Shown here piece by piece: positions 47,759 to 56,769 of a stretch of DNA of 64,000 bases. The DNA lies in assembly GCA_001897375.1 (NCBI GenBank), contig MKSU01000002.1:279040-343039 (forward strand), written 5' to 3'. The notes beneath the pieces were generated by a model. That model saw only the letters and a list, made by a program, of their open reading frames with translations, was not told the DNA's origin and ran no database searches. The position numbers and the translations under genes are program-made. The DNA comes from Sphingomonas sp. 67-36. Its GTDB lineage: Bacteria; Pseudomonadota; Alphaproteobacteria; Sphingomonadales; Sphingomonadaceae. Position 1 is the first letter of the stretch. Each line of letters begins with the position of its first letter.

Positions 47759-49570
47759 TTATTGCACGCCGTGCATCCACTTCCTGAGCGGCCACGACAG
47801 CAGGAATAGCACGATCCCCAGCCCGATCGCGACCAGCGCGATCACCGTGAAGGTGTGGGTGTAGGTGTCGAGGCTCACCTTGAGGTTGGTCACCTGCCCG
47901 CCGATCGTCTCGACGCTGGCGAATTGCGCCACCACGCCGGCGACATATTGCGCGACGGAGATCGACAGGAACCACACGCCCATCATCAGCCCGACGACGC
48001 GCGCGATCGACAGCTTGGTGATCATGCTGAGCCCCACCGGCGAGATGCACAATTCCGCGATCGAATGGATCACGTAGAGACCGGCGAGCCACCACAGCCC
48101 GACCTTGAAGTCCGGCCCGGCGAAGAGCGAACCCCAGACGAGGAACAGGAAGCCGCCGCCGACGCCCATCAGCGCGATCGCGAACTTGATCGGGATCGAC
48201 GGCTCCAGCCCGCGCCGCGAGAGCCAGCCCCACAGCGCGCTCATCACCGGCGCGAGCAGCACGATCGCCAGCGGGTTGAAATTCTGCGTCTGCGGCGCGG
48301 AGAGCGTGAACAGGCCGAACACGCTGCGGTCGGTGTTGCGGTCCGCGAACAAGGTGAGGCTCGACCCGGCCTGTTCGAACAGCGTCCAGAACACGACGTT
48401 GAACACGATCAGCACCATCGCCGCGAGCATCATCTCGCCTTCCTTGCGGCTGCCCCTGACGAACGACCAGACCAGAATCGCGGGGACGGAGACGAGGAAG
48501 GTGCCGAACAGCAACTTGCCCATCAGCGGCAGCGACGCGAGATAGCCGATGAAGCCCGATCCGGGCGCCGCCTTCTCGGTGACCATCAGGTTCTGGAACA
48601 GGAAATAGAACAGCGGCACGGCGAGGATCGCGAGGCCGTAGATAAGGATCGCGCGATCCGGTCCGTCGCGCTTCGGCGGATTGCCGTAAGCGTCGAGCCG
48701 ACCGCCGTGGAAGCTGATCATCAGGAAGGAGATCACCATCGCGACGCCCGCGAGGCCCAGCCCCGCCGGCCAGCCGATCGTGTCCGCGAAGATCGCGCAC
48801 AGGAACTGGCCGAGGATCGAGCCGGTGTTGATCCCCATGTAGAAGATCGTGAAGCCGGCGTCGCGGCGGCGGTCGCCGGGCTGGTAAAGCTCGCCCACCA
48901 TCGTCGAGATGTTCGGTTTGAAGAAGCCGTTGCCGACCGAGACGAGCGACAGCGCGAGCAGCAGGACCATCGTCATCAGCGCGCTGCGGTCGGCCTGCTC
49001 GCTGAAATGGCCGGCGGCGACGCGGCGCACCTCGCGCCCGTCGGCGGCGGCGAGCGACAGGCTGCCGTCGTCATTGCCGCGCATCGTCAGCTTCTGGCCG
49101 GCGTAGATCAGGTAGCGAGCCTCGTGCGGGTCGCTGGTCGGCGCGTCGCGGAAATTCTCGACCGCCACCTCATATCGCTGGCCGTCGATCACCTGATAGG
49201 GCCTGGCCGGCGCGCCGCCGAAGGCGAGCGTGAAATAGCCGATCGCCATCATCAGCGCGCCGAAGCGCACCGCCCGCTTCGACCCCAGATACTGATCCGC
49301 CAGCAGGCCGCCGACGAGCGGCGTCAGATAGACCAGCGCGGTATAGCCGCCGTACAGCCCGGTCGAGGCGCGGTCGCCGAGGACGAAATGCTTGGTGAGA
49401 TAGAGCGTGAGCAGCGCCCGCATCCCGTAATAGCCGAACCGCTCCCACATCTCGGTGCCGAACAGCCAGAAGAGCGGCTTGGGATGACCGAACCACGTTC
49501 CCCCGGCGGCCGGATTGACGTGGGAGATATCCGGCTCCTGCGGAATATCCGCGGTCGGGGTGTCGACCAT
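47759..49570 (-). CDS. POT/PTR family proton-coupled peptide transporter
   Basis: The 603-residue protein has about 12 helices and the proton-coupling motif EMWERFGYYGMRALL near residue 40, plus GNGFFKPNISTMVGELY near 213 and FTIFYMGINTGSILGQF near 240. POT transporters import di- and tripeptides with H+. A large hydrophilic insert of about 60 residues (residues about 125-190, before GHFSEQADRSALM) is longer than in E. coli DtpA and is typical of the sphingomonad-type proteins. The periplasmic M19 dipeptidase 2.5 kb away may supply a related substrate flow. Confidence 0.92.
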   Translation of the reverse strand: MVDTPTADIPQEPDISHVNPAAGGTWFGHPKPLFWLFGTEMWERFGYYGMRALLTLYLTKHFVLGDRASTGLYGGYTALVYLTPLVGGLLADQYLGSKRAVRFGALMMAIGYFTLAFGGAPARPYQVIDGQRYEVAVENFRDAPTSDPHEARYLIYAGQKLTMRGNDDGSLSLAAADGREVRRVAAGHFSEQADRSALMTMVLLLALSLVSVGNGFFKPNISTMVGELYQPGDRRRDAGFTIFYMGINTGSILGQFLCAIFADTIGWPAGLGLAGVAMVISFLMISFHGGRLDAYGNPPKRDGPDRAILIYGLAILAVPLFYFLFQNLMVTEKAAPGSGFIGYLASLPLMGKLLFGTFLVSVPAILVWSFVRGSRKEGEMMLAAMVLIVFNVVFWTLFEQAGSSLTLFADRNTDRSVFGLFTLSAPQTQNFNPLAIVLLAPVMSALWGWLSRRGLEPSIPIKFAIALMGVGGGFLFLVWGSLFAGPDFKVGLWWLAGLYVIHSIAELCISPVGLSMITKLSIARVVGLMMGVWFLSISVAQYVAGVVAQFASVETIGGQVTNLKVSLDTYTHTFTVIALVAIGLGIVLFLLSWPLRKWMHGVQ

Positions 49571-49663
49571 CTGAAATGCACTTCCCTGGAAATTTCGTTG
49601 CGGCGGAAACTAGCGGCAAAGCGGGCGCTGTAAATATGCCAGCGGGGCCGCTAGGGCGGGGCG

Positions 49664-50242
49664 ATGTTCAACGATCGCTCCACCCCGCTCTCGCTGCTCG
49701 CCACCCGCCGCTCGGGCAAGCCGCGCGATCTCGCCGCGCCCGGCCCGGACATGGCGCAACTCGAGGAAATGTGCGCCATCGCCGCGCGCACCCCCGATCA
49801 CGGCAAGCTCGCGCCGTGGCGGTTCGTGATCGTCGCGCCGGAGCAGCGCGCGCGGCTCGCGCAGGTCATCACCGACGCCTATCGCGCCGAGCGGCCCGAG
49901 GCGAAAAGGGTCGAGATCGAGGCGCTGGAGCAGTTCGCGCATCAGGCGCCGGCGCTGGTCGTCGTGCTGTCCTCGCCGCGCGCCGACAGCAAGATCCCGC
50001 TGTGGGAGCAGGAATTGTCGGCCGGCGCGGCGTGCATGAACCTGCTCCACGCGGCGCACGCGATGGGCTTCGCCGGCGGCTGGCTGACCGGCTGGGCGGC
50101 CTATTCCGACGCCGTGCGCGACGCTTTCGGCGCCGCGCCGGAGCGGATCGCGGGCTTCGTCTTCATCGGCACGCCGGGCAGGCCGCTGGATGAGCGGCCG
50201 CGCCCCGATCCGGCGGCGGTGATCGGCCACTGGGGCGGATAG
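49664..50242 (+). CDS. Nitroreductase family FMN protein
   Basis: The 192-residue protein resembles the YdjA-type small nitroreductases: STPLSLLATRRSGKPRDL near residue 6, IAARTPDHGKLAPWRFVIV near 39 and GAACMNLLHAAHAMGFAGGWLTG near 118. It probably reduces nitro or quinone compounds with NAD(P)H as an FMN dimer; the natural substrate is unknown. It is divergent from the peptide transporter and is followed by a GntR regulator 37 bases downstream, possibly in the same unit. Confidence 0.9.
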   Translation: MFNDRSTPLSLLATRRSGKPRDLAAPGPDMAQLEEMCAIAARTPDHGKLAPWRFVIVAPEQRARLAQVITDAYRAERPEAKRVEIEALEQFAHQAPALVVVLSSPRADSKIPLWEQELSAGAACMNLLHAAHAMGFAGGWLTGWAAYSDAVRDAFGAAPERIAGFVFIGTPGRPLDERPRPDPAAVIGHWGG

Positions 50243-50279
50243 GACTCGCTTTCCGCCTCATTTGCTGTATTAAGGCAGC

Positions 50280-50636
50280 ATGACAGCTTTGAGCAACGAG
50301 GACAGCCCGGTCTATATCCGCCTGCGTGCGACGATCGCCGCCGGCATCCTGCGTGGGGACTTCCGCGCGGGCGACCAGCTTCCCTCGGTCCGCGCGCTGG
50401 CCGCCGAGCATGGCGCCAACCCGCTGACGGTCGCCAAGGCCTATCAGAGCTTCCAGGACGACGGCTATGTCGAGGTGCGGCGCGGGGTGGGGATGTTCGT
50501 CCTCCCCGGCGCGAGCGAGCGCTTGCGCCTCGCCGAGCGCGACGCCTTCGTCCGCAACCAGTGGCCGCGCATCAGGGAACATATCGACCTGCTCGGGCTG
50601 GACCTTACCGATCTCATGGAAGGCGCGGGGGCTTAG
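50280..50636 (+). CDS. GntR-family (YtrA-like) transcriptional regulator
   Basis: This short, 118-residue regulator has a GntR winged helix-turn-helix (VYIRLRATIAAGILRGDFRAGDQLPSVR in segments, then NPLTVAKAYQSFQDDGYVEVRRGVGMFV) and only a brief C-terminal helical tail, as in the YtrA subfamily. YtrA-type regulators usually control an adjacent ABC transporter, but none is here. It follows the nitroreductase gene closely. Confidence 0.88.
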   Translation: MTALSNEDSPVYIRLRATIAAGILRGDFRAGDQLPSVRALAAEHGANPLTVAKAYQSFQDDGYVEVRRGVGMFVLPGASERLRLAERDAFVRNQWPRIREHIDLLGLDLTDLMEGAGA

Positions 50637-50689
50637 GGCGGGTTTCGCCGCACTTGCGGACGTCGCACCGGTCTGTGATGCTGCATTGA

Positions 50690-51097
50690 ATGCGGACGTT
50701 AATTGCGACTACTGCAGTGTTCATCGCACTGGCCTCTTGCGGAACAGGGCCGGTGGCTATCACGCTGGATCGGTGTTGGTCGGTATCGGTCGGAGATCGT
50801 GTCGAAGGATCGGCGCTCCTGCTCGCCTTTCCTGACGGTTGCATCGAATGTGGTTCATTTGTCGCTGCAAGCGACAAATGCTCGGCTACACCCATCGCGA
50901 TTGGTAACGATGCCGCTGAGAAGGCGTTTCGTGACCTTCTTCGCACATCATCGCAAGACAGCATGGGGATGATACACCGCGCTGTGTCGATTTCCGGAAT
51001 CGCGGTACCGCTTGGCAAAAGCTCGAAACCTATGATCCGACTTGAACGGCTACTTCCGCTGGAGATGCATCACCCATCTAAGCGAACGTCTGCTTGA
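50690..51097 (+). CDS. Small lipoprotein of unknown function
   Basis: The 135-residue protein has a lipobox (FIALASCG, lipidated Cys17) and a mature part with several cysteines (LDRCWSV, DGCIECGSF, SDKCSATP). The DNA is noticeably less GC-rich than its surroundings, and the gene lies alone between the GntR and TonB genes. No family is recognised. The lipobox supports this frame over overlapping ones. Confidence 0.55.
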   Translation: MRTLIATTAVFIALASCGTGPVAITLDRCWSVSVGDRVEGSALLLAFPDGCIECGSFVAASDKCSATPIAIGNDAAEKAFRDLLRTSSQDSMGMIHRAVSISGIAVPLGKSSKPMIRLERLLPLEMHHPSKRTSA

Positions 51098-51149
51098 TAC
51101 GGCTCGCGCATCTAAAGCTGTCGGTCCGCTTCCTACCCAATCTCCACCA

Positions 51150-51923
51150 TCATCGTCCCCGATCATCCTCATCCGGCGGCGTCGGGTCGTGTTCGATCAC
51201 CCAGCTATGGTTCTCCACGATCCATGCCGGCACCGGGCGGCCGCGTTCGTCGCGGGCGGGGGAGAAGCGGAAGCGTTTCTCGATTAGGCGGCAGGTGGTG
51301 TCGTCCAGCGCGGGGCTGCCGCTGGAGCGCGTGACGTCGCATTCCTTCACGCGCCCGTCGGTGTCGACCAGATAGCGCACCGCGACCGTGCCGCTCACCC
51401 CGGCCTGTCCCGCTCCCGCCGGATAGTCCGAATCCTTGAGCCGGCCGCTGCGCCAGCGCGGGCCGGTGCCGCCGTCGCCTTCCCCGCCGCCGCCATAGCC
51501 GTTGCCCCGCCCGCCCGCGCCGGTGCCGGGGCCGGCGATGTCGCTCGCGCCGGTGGTCGCCTCCGCGCCGACATAGGGCTTGGGCGCGGTGACCATCACC
51601 GGGGGAGCGGGAACCGGGATGATCGGCGGTGGCGCGGCGACCGGGGTCGCCCGCGAGCGCAGGTTGGGCGGCGCCGGGCTGCCCTTCGCGGCACTGCTGT
51701 GGCGTGGGGGCGGGGGCACGCGCTCGGGCGGCGGGGGAGGCGGCTCGGGGATGACGCCGAACACCGCCATGCTGCGCTCGATCACATGCGGGATATGCAC
51801 GGTGAGGCCGGTCACCAGCACCCAGACGAGCAGCACCTGCACCGCCGCCGCCGCCAATGCGGCGAGGATGCGGGGGCGGTTTTCCGGCGCGGCGATCGTC
51901 CAGCTCACCGTGCCATAACGCAC
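51150..51923 (-). CDS. tonB: Energy-transducing protein TonB
   Basis: The 257-residue protein has one N-terminal transmembrane helix (ILAALAAAAVQVLLVWVLVTGL near 19-40), a proline-rich periplasmic linker (EPPPPPPERVPPPP), a glycine-rich stretch and a C-terminal TonB domain (SGTVAVRYLVDTDGRVKECD, then LIEKRFRFSPARDERGRPV). It passes proton-motive energy to outer-membrane receptors. The start is unclear: GTG 51923 is used here, GTG 51908 is the alternative. It lies downstream of the acyl-CoA dehydrogenase gene. Confidence 0.85.
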   Translation of the reverse strand: MRYGTVSWTIAAPENRPRILAALAAAAVQVLLVWVLVTGLTVHIPHVIERSMAVFGVIPEPPPPPPERVPPPPRHSSAAKGSPAPPNLRSRATPVAAPPPIIPVPAPPVMVTAPKPYVGAEATTGASDIAGPGTGAGGRGNGYGGGGEGDGGTGPRWRSGRLKDSDYPAGAGQAGVSGTVAVRYLVDTDGRVKECDVTRSSGSPALDDTTCRLIEKRFRFSPARDERGRPVPAWIVENHSWVIEHDPTPPDEDDRGR

Positions 51924-51948
51924 GGGCGGGCTGAACGTGGCGTGAGCC

Positions 51949-53643
51949 TCAGAACGCGCCGGCGTCCAGCGCGTACAACGCCCCCGCCCGCGCCTCGGCG
52001 GCGGCGATCTGGCCCATCGCCTCGGGCAGCACCTGCGCGAGATAGAAATCCGCCACCGCGCGGCGCACCCGGCCCGGCGCGTCGTCGGCGCTCTCGCGCG
52101 CGAGCCGCTCGACCAGCCAGCCGGCGGTCGCCACCGAGAGCATGTTGAGGAACGGATAGCTTGCCGCGAGCCGGTCGTCGGCATCGGCGGTCTGGAGCCG
52201 TCGCCCGACGCGCTCGCACGCGTCGACCAGCGTGAGCAGCCCAGCGTCCTTCGCCTCGGCGCGGATGTCGGCGATCAGGCTGGCGAAGGCGCCCCCGTTT
52301 GACAGCGACAATTTGCGCCCGACGAGATCGGCGGCCTGGATGCCGTTGGTGCCTTCGTAGATCGGGGTGATACGCGCCTCGCGGAAATATTGCGCCGCGC
52401 CGGTCTCCTCGATGAAGCCCATGCCGCCGTGGATCTGCACGCCGAGGCTCGCCACCTCGTTGCCGATATCGGTGGCGTGCGCCTTGGCGAGCGGCGTCAC
52501 CAGCTCCAGCCGGTCCTTCGCCGCCGCGTCGCCCAGCCCGGCGCGGTCGACCTGCCCGGCGGCGTAATAGACCAAAGCGCGGGCCGCGAGCGTCTGCGCC
52601 TTCATCCGCATCAGCATGCGGCGCACGTCAGGGAATTCGATGATCGCGGCGGGCTGGCCGTCGCGCGCGCCCTGGATGCGCTCGCGGGCGTAATCGGCCG
52701 CCTTCTGCGTCGCGGCCTCCGCTACCTGCACACCCTGCAGGCCGACATTGAGGCGGGCGTTGTTCATCATCGTGAACATTGCGCGCATCCCGTCATCCTC
52801 CGCGCCGATCAGATGGCCGATGCAATCGTCATTGTCGCCGAAGGAGAGCACGCAGGTGGGCGAGGCGTGCAGCCCCATCTTGTGCTCGATCGAGACGACG
52901 CGCACGTCGTTGAACGCACCCGGATTGCCTTCCGCATCGAGCCGGTACTTGGGCACGAGGAACAAGGAGATGCCGCGCGTCCCCGCCGGCGCGCCGGGGG
53001 TGCGGGCGAGGACGAGGTGGACGATATTGTCCGCCATGTCGTGATCGCCGAAGGAGATGAAGATCTTCGTGCCCCGGATCGACCAGCTTCCGTCGCCGCG
53101 AGGCGTCGCCATCGTCTTGAGCGCGCCGACGTCGCTGCCCGCCTGCGGCTCGGTGAGGTTCATCGTGCCGGTCCACTCGCCGCTGGTGAGGCGGGGGAGG
53201 TATGCCGCCTGCTGCTCCGGCGTTCCATGATGCGCCAATGCCTCGATCGCGCCGACCGTCAGGATCGGGCAGAGCGCGAAGCCCATGTTGGCGGTGCCGA
53301 GCGTCTCCAGCACCGCCGTCTGGATCGCGAAGGGCAGACCCTGCCCGCCGAACGCCTCCGGCGCGCCGATCGTGCCCCAGCCGCCCTCGACGAAGGCGCG
53401 ATACGCCTCGGCATAGCCCTGCGGCATCACCACGCCCTCCGGCGTCCATTTCGCGCCGACCGTATCGCCGGCGCGGGCGAGCGGCGCCCATTCTCCGGCG
53501 GCGAACTGGCCGATCCCCTCCAGCACTGCGTCGATCACGTCGTCGGAGGCGGCGGCGAATTTGTCGGTCGCGGCAAGCTCGCCGAGGCGGACGACATGGT
53601 CGAGGGCAAAGCGCTGTTCGGCAGTCGGTGCGGTGAAGGGCAT
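51949..53643 (-). CDS. Acyl-CoA dehydrogenase (DmdC-like, with C-terminal extension)
   Basis: The 564-residue FAD enzyme has MNLTEPQAGSDVGALKTMAT near residue 160 and QIHGGMGFIEETGAAQYFRE near 410, the ACAD signatures. It also has a C-terminal extra helical domain after about residue 450, as in DmdC-type methylmercaptopropionyl-CoA and other wide-family dehydrogenases. The substrate cannot be assigned without a search. The ATG at 53643 gives a standard N-terminus (MPFTAPTAEQRFALDHVV). It is divergent from the Sua5/TsaC gene. Confidence 0.9.
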   Translation of the reverse strand: MPFTAPTAEQRFALDHVVRLGELAATDKFAAASDDVIDAVLEGIGQFAAGEWAPLARAGDTVGAKWTPEGVVMPQGYAEAYRAFVEGGWGTIGAPEAFGGQGLPFAIQTAVLETLGTANMGFALCPILTVGAIEALAHHGTPEQQAAYLPRLTSGEWTGTMNLTEPQAGSDVGALKTMATPRGDGSWSIRGTKIFISFGDHDMADNIVHLVLARTPGAPAGTRGISLFLVPKYRLDAEGNPGAFNDVRVVSIEHKMGLHASPTCVLSFGDNDDCIGHLIGAEDDGMRAMFTMMNNARLNVGLQGVQVAEAATQKAADYARERIQGARDGQPAAIIEFPDVRRMLMRMKAQTLAARALVYYAAGQVDRAGLGDAAAKDRLELVTPLAKAHATDIGNEVASLGVQIHGGMGFIEETGAAQYFREARITPIYEGTNGIQAADLVGRKLSLSNGGAFASLIADIRAEAKDAGLLTLVDACERVGRRLQTADADDRLAASYPFLNMLSVATAGWLVERLARESADDAPGRVRRAVADFYLAQVLPEAMGQIAAAEARAGALYALDAGAF

Positions 53644-53680
53644 TTCTATCTCCTTGCGTCGGTCGCTATAGCCGCCCGCG

Positions 53681-54598
53681 ATGATTGCTCAACACCCCGG
53701 CGTGAGACGCTATGGCCCGGCCGCGATCGCGGCGGCGGCGCGGGAGATCGCGCGCGGCGGAATCGTCGCCGCGCCGACCGAGACGGTCTATGGCCTCGCC
53801 GCCGACGCGACCGACGCGGCGGCAGTGGCGCGGATTTACGCCGCCAAGGGACGGCCGAGCTTTAATCCGCTGATCGTCCATGTCCCCGATCTGGCGGCGG
53901 CGGAGCGGATCGCGGTGTTCGATGCGGCGGCGCGGGCGCTGGCGACGCGCTGGTGGCCGGGGCCGCTGACGCTCGTGCTGCCGCTGCGGCGCGAGGCGGG
54001 GATCGCATCGCTGGTGACGGCGGGGCTGGACACGATCGCGCTCAGGGTGCCGGCGCACCGCGCGATGCGCGCGCTGCTAGAGGCTTGCGGCAAGCCGCTC
54101 GCTGCGCCTTCCGCCAATGCCAGCAACGGCATCAGCCCGACGCGGGCCGAGCATGTCGCGGCGAGCCTTGGCGATCGCGTGCCGCTCATCATCGATGACG
54201 GCGCGTGCGCGGCGGGGGTGGAATCGACCATCGTGATGGCGGGCCGCATCCTCCGTCCCGGCCCGATCACGGCGGAGCAGCTCGGGCTGCCGGTTTCGGA
54301 CGGCGAGGGGAAGGTCAACGCCCCCGGCCAGCTCGCCACCCATTACGCCCCCGCCAAGCCGCTGCGGCTGAACGCCATCTCGGCGGAGTCGGGCGATTGG
54401 CTGATCGGCTTCGGCGCGGTGGCGGGGGACGATACGCTTTCGGCGAGCGGCGATCCGGTCGAGGCGGCCGCACGGCTGTTCGACGCGCTCCACCGCGCCG
54501 ACGCCAGCGACCGCGCCTCCATCGCCGTGGCTCCGGTGCCGGAGACCGGGATCGGCGTCGCCATCAACGACCGGCTGCGCCGTGCCGCGCATCGCTAG
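53681..54598 (+). CDS. tsaC: L-threonylcarbamoyladenylate synthase
   Basis: The enzyme makes threonylcarbamoyl-AMP for the t6A37 modification of tRNAs. The 305-residue protein is the Sua5 type: a catalytic YrdC domain (APTETVYGLAADATDAAAV near 30, IYAAKGRPSFNPLIVHV near 52, LAAPSANASNGISPT near 145) and a C-terminal Sua5 domain (PGQLATHYAPAKPL near 211). The ATG at 53681 is supported by the conserved N-terminus. It is followed by a GNAT gene 9 bases on. Confidence 0.92.
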   Translation: MIAQHPGVRRYGPAAIAAAAREIARGGIVAAPTETVYGLAADATDAAAVARIYAAKGRPSFNPLIVHVPDLAAAERIAVFDAAARALATRWWPGPLTLVLPLRREAGIASLVTAGLDTIALRVPAHRAMRALLEACGKPLAAPSANASNGISPTRAEHVAASLGDRVPLIIDDGACAAGVESTIVMAGRILRPGPITAEQLGLPVSDGEGKVNAPGQLATHYAPAKPLRLNAISAESGDWLIGFGAVAGDDTLSASGDPVEAAARLFDALHRADASDRASIAVAPVPETGIGVAINDRLRRAAHR

Positions 54599-54607
54599 GG
54601 GAACGAC

Positions 54608-55156
54608 ATGACCTTCACCCTGCGCATCGCCGTCGAGGACGATCTGCCCGCGCTGCGCGACCTGATGGCGCTGGCGATCGACACCTTGCAGCGGGGCTTC
54701 CTGTCGCCCGAACAGATCGTCGCCAGCCGCGCGGTGATGGGGCTGGACACGCAGCTCGTCGCCGACCGCACCTATTTCGTGGTCGAGGAGGATGGCGCGC
54801 TCGCCGGGAGCGGCGGGTGGAGCCGGCGGGCGACGCTCTATGGCGGCGATCACAGCGCCGGGCTGCGCGAGCCGCGCCTGCTCGATCCGGCGCACGAGGC
54901 GGCGCGGGTGCGGGCGATGTATACACATCCCGGTTTCGCGCGGCGCGGCGTGGGCCGGATGATCCTCGACGCCTGCGAGCGCGCGGCGGCGGCAGAGGGC
55001 TTCGCCGCGGTGGAACTGATGGGGACGATGAGCGGGCAGCCGCTCTACACCGCCTGCGGCTATCGTCCGGTCGAGGCGATCACCGACGATCGCGGCGGCG
55101 CGCCGGTGCCGCTGGTACGGATGCGGAAGGAACTGGGGCCGGCCGCGACGCGCTGA
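54608..55156 (+). CDS. GNAT family N-acetyltransferase
   Basis: The 182-residue protein has the GNAT core, EAARVRAMYTHPGFARRGVG (loop that holds acetyl-CoA, near residue 100) and MSGQPLYTACGYRPVEAI near the C-terminus. It belongs to the broad bacterial acetyltransferase group; no substrate is suggested. It lies 9 bases after tsaC on the same strand and probably shares its message; it converges on msrA with 14 bases between stops. Confidence 0.87.
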   Translation: MTFTLRIAVEDDLPALRDLMALAIDTLQRGFLSPEQIVASRAVMGLDTQLVADRTYFVVEEDGALAGSGGWSRRATLYGGDHSAGLREPRLLDPAHEAARVRAMYTHPGFARRGVGRMILDACERAAAAEGFAAVELMGTMSGQPLYTACGYRPVEAITDDRGGAPVPLVRMRKELGPAATR

Positions 55157-55170
55157 CCGGCCCGCTTGCG

Positions 55171-55707
55171 TCAGGCCGTCGCCTTGGCCCGCGCCGCGAA
55201 GCTCTTGCGCAGCTTCTGCAGCTTCGGCGGGATCGAGGCGATGCAATAGGGATTGCGCTGGCCTTCGCCTTCCCAATAGCTCTGGTGATAATCCTCCGCC
55301 GGCCACCATTCGTCGGCATATTCTATCGTGGTGACGATGGGCTGGTCGTGATTGGCCTGCGCCCGCGCGATCGCCTCGTTGGCCTGCTCCTCCTGCATAT
55401 TGCTCATCGGGAAGATGGCGGAGCGATATTGCGTGCCGATGTCGTTGCCCTGTCGGTTGAGCTGCGTCGGGTCGTGCGTCGCGAAGAAGATGTCGAGCAG
55501 GTCCGCGTAGCTCACCCGCGCGGGATCGAAGCCGATGCGGATCGCCTCGGCATGTCCGGTGTCGCCGCCGCATACCTGCTTGTAGGTCGGGTTGGGCGCG
55601 GTGCCGCCGATATAGCCGCTCTCGACCGATTCCACCCCGATCACGTCGTTGAACACCGCCTCCGTGCACCAGAAGCAGCCGCCGGCCAGGGTCGCATATT
55701 CGGTCAT
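55171..55707 (-). CDS. msrA: Peptide-methionine (S)-S-oxide reductase MsrA
   Basis: MsrA repairs S-methionine sulfoxide in oxidised proteins using thioredoxin. The 178-residue protein has GGCFWCTEAVF (catalytic Cys11), ESGYIGGTAPNPTYKQVCGG near 30-49 and DEWWPAEDYHQSYW near the C-terminus. The length fits a single-domain MsrA without MsrB. ATG 55707 gives the conserved N-terminus. A free-methionine sulfoxide reductase lies at the far right of the window. Confidence 0.95.
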   Translation of the reverse strand: MTEYATLAGGCFWCTEAVFNDVIGVESVESGYIGGTAPNPTYKQVCGGDTGHAEAIRIGFDPARVSYADLLDIFFATHDPTQLNRQGNDIGTQYRSAIFPMSNMQEEQANEAIARAQANHDQPIVTTIEYADEWWPAEDYHQSYWEGEGQRNPYCIASIPPKLQKLRKSFAARAKATA

Positions 55708-55770
55708 CGCTGATGTCTCCTTTGCGGCCAATGTAGTAAGCCGCTAACGCCCGCGCAAAGGAGTGGGCGG

Positions 55771-56769
55771 ATGACGGTCGACGGCAAGGTGATGGTGACG
55801 GGCGGCGCGGGCTATATCGGCAGCCATGCGGTGCTCGCGCTGCTCGACGCGGGGCATGAGGTGGTGGTGGTCGACAATCTCGTCACCGGCTTCGCCTGGG
55901 CGGTCGATCCGCGCGCCACGCTGGTCGAGATGGCGGTGGAGGACCCCCGCGTCCGCGAGGTGATCCGCGACCATAGCGTCCGCGCGATCATGCACTTCGC
56001 CGGATCGGTGGTGGTGCCAGAATCGGTGACGGACCCGCTCAAATATTATCGCAACAACACCGCCGCCTCGCGCAGCCTGATCGAGAGCGCGGTGCTGGAG
56101 GGCGTGCCGCATTTCATCTTCTCCTCCACCGCCGCGACCTATGGCACGCCGGACAAGGTGCCGGTGGCGGAGCGCGACCCGACCGTGCCGATCAACCCCT
56201 ATGGCATGTCGAAGCTGATGACCGAGGCGATGCTGCGCGACGTGGCGGCGGCGCATCCGATCAATTATTGCGCGCTGCGCTACTTCAACGTCGCCGGGGC
56301 CGATCCGCAAGGGCGCAGCGGCCAGTCGACGATCGGCGCGACCCATCTCATCAAGATCGCGGTGGAGGCGGCGACCGGCAAGCGCGGCCATGTCGGCGTG
56401 TTCGGCAGCGATTTTCCCACCCGCGACGGGACGGGGGTCCGCGATTATATCCACGTCTCCGACCTCGCCGACGCGCATGTCGCGGCGCTCGGGCTGCTGG
56501 TCGAGCGGCCGGAGGAGAGCCGCACGCTCAATTGCGGCTATGGTCGCGGCTTCTCGGTGCTGGAGGTCCTCGATGCGGTGGACCGCGTGACCAATATGAC
56601 GATCGAGCGCCGTTTCGAGGGCCGCCGCGCAGGCGATCCGGCCGAGCTGGTGGCGGACAATCGCGCGATCCTGTCGGCGCTGCCGTGGCGGCCGAGGCGC
56701 GACGATCTCGACGGCATCGTGCGCGACGCGCTGGCGTGGGAACGGAAACTGGCGGAGATGGGCAAATGA
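55771..56769 (+). CDS. galE: UDP-glucose 4-epimerase
   Basis: GalE interconverts UDP-glucose and UDP-galactose for surface glycans. The 332-residue short-chain dehydrogenase fold has the NAD loop GGAGYIGSHAV near residue 11 and the YxxxK pair at Y144 and K148 (INPYGMSKLM). RYFNVAGADPQGRSGQ near 170 and RDYIHVSDLADAH near 225 are also present. AAGGAG precedes ATG 55771. The stop overlaps the start of a CitE-like lyase by 4 bases (ATGA). Confidence 0.94.
   Translation: MTVDGKVMVTGGAGYIGSHAVLALLDAGHEVVVVDNLVTGFAWAVDPRATLVEMAVEDPRVREVIRDHSVRAIMHFAGSVVVPESVTDPLKYYRNNTAASRSLIESAVLEGVPHFIFSSTAATYGTPDKVPVAERDPTVPINPYGMSKLMTEAMLRDVAAAHPINYCALRYFNVAGADPQGRSGQSTIGATHLIKIAVEAATGKRGHVGVFGSDFPTRDGTGVRDYIHVSDLADAHVAALGLLVERPEESRTLNCGYGRGFSVLEVLDAVDRVTNMTIERRFEGRRAGDPAELVADNRAILSALPWRPRRDDLDGIVRDALAWERKLAEMGK

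Noticed and set aside
47855-49633. A 592-codon plus-strand open frame opposite the peptide transporter
   Set aside because: Composition is histidine/arginine/glutamate-rich shadow translation; the minus-strand frame has the POT signature motifs.
50255-50285. GntR operator in TTTGCTGTATTAAGGCAGCA
   Set aside because: The symmetry is only 4 to 5 bases per arm and imperfect, too weak to claim.
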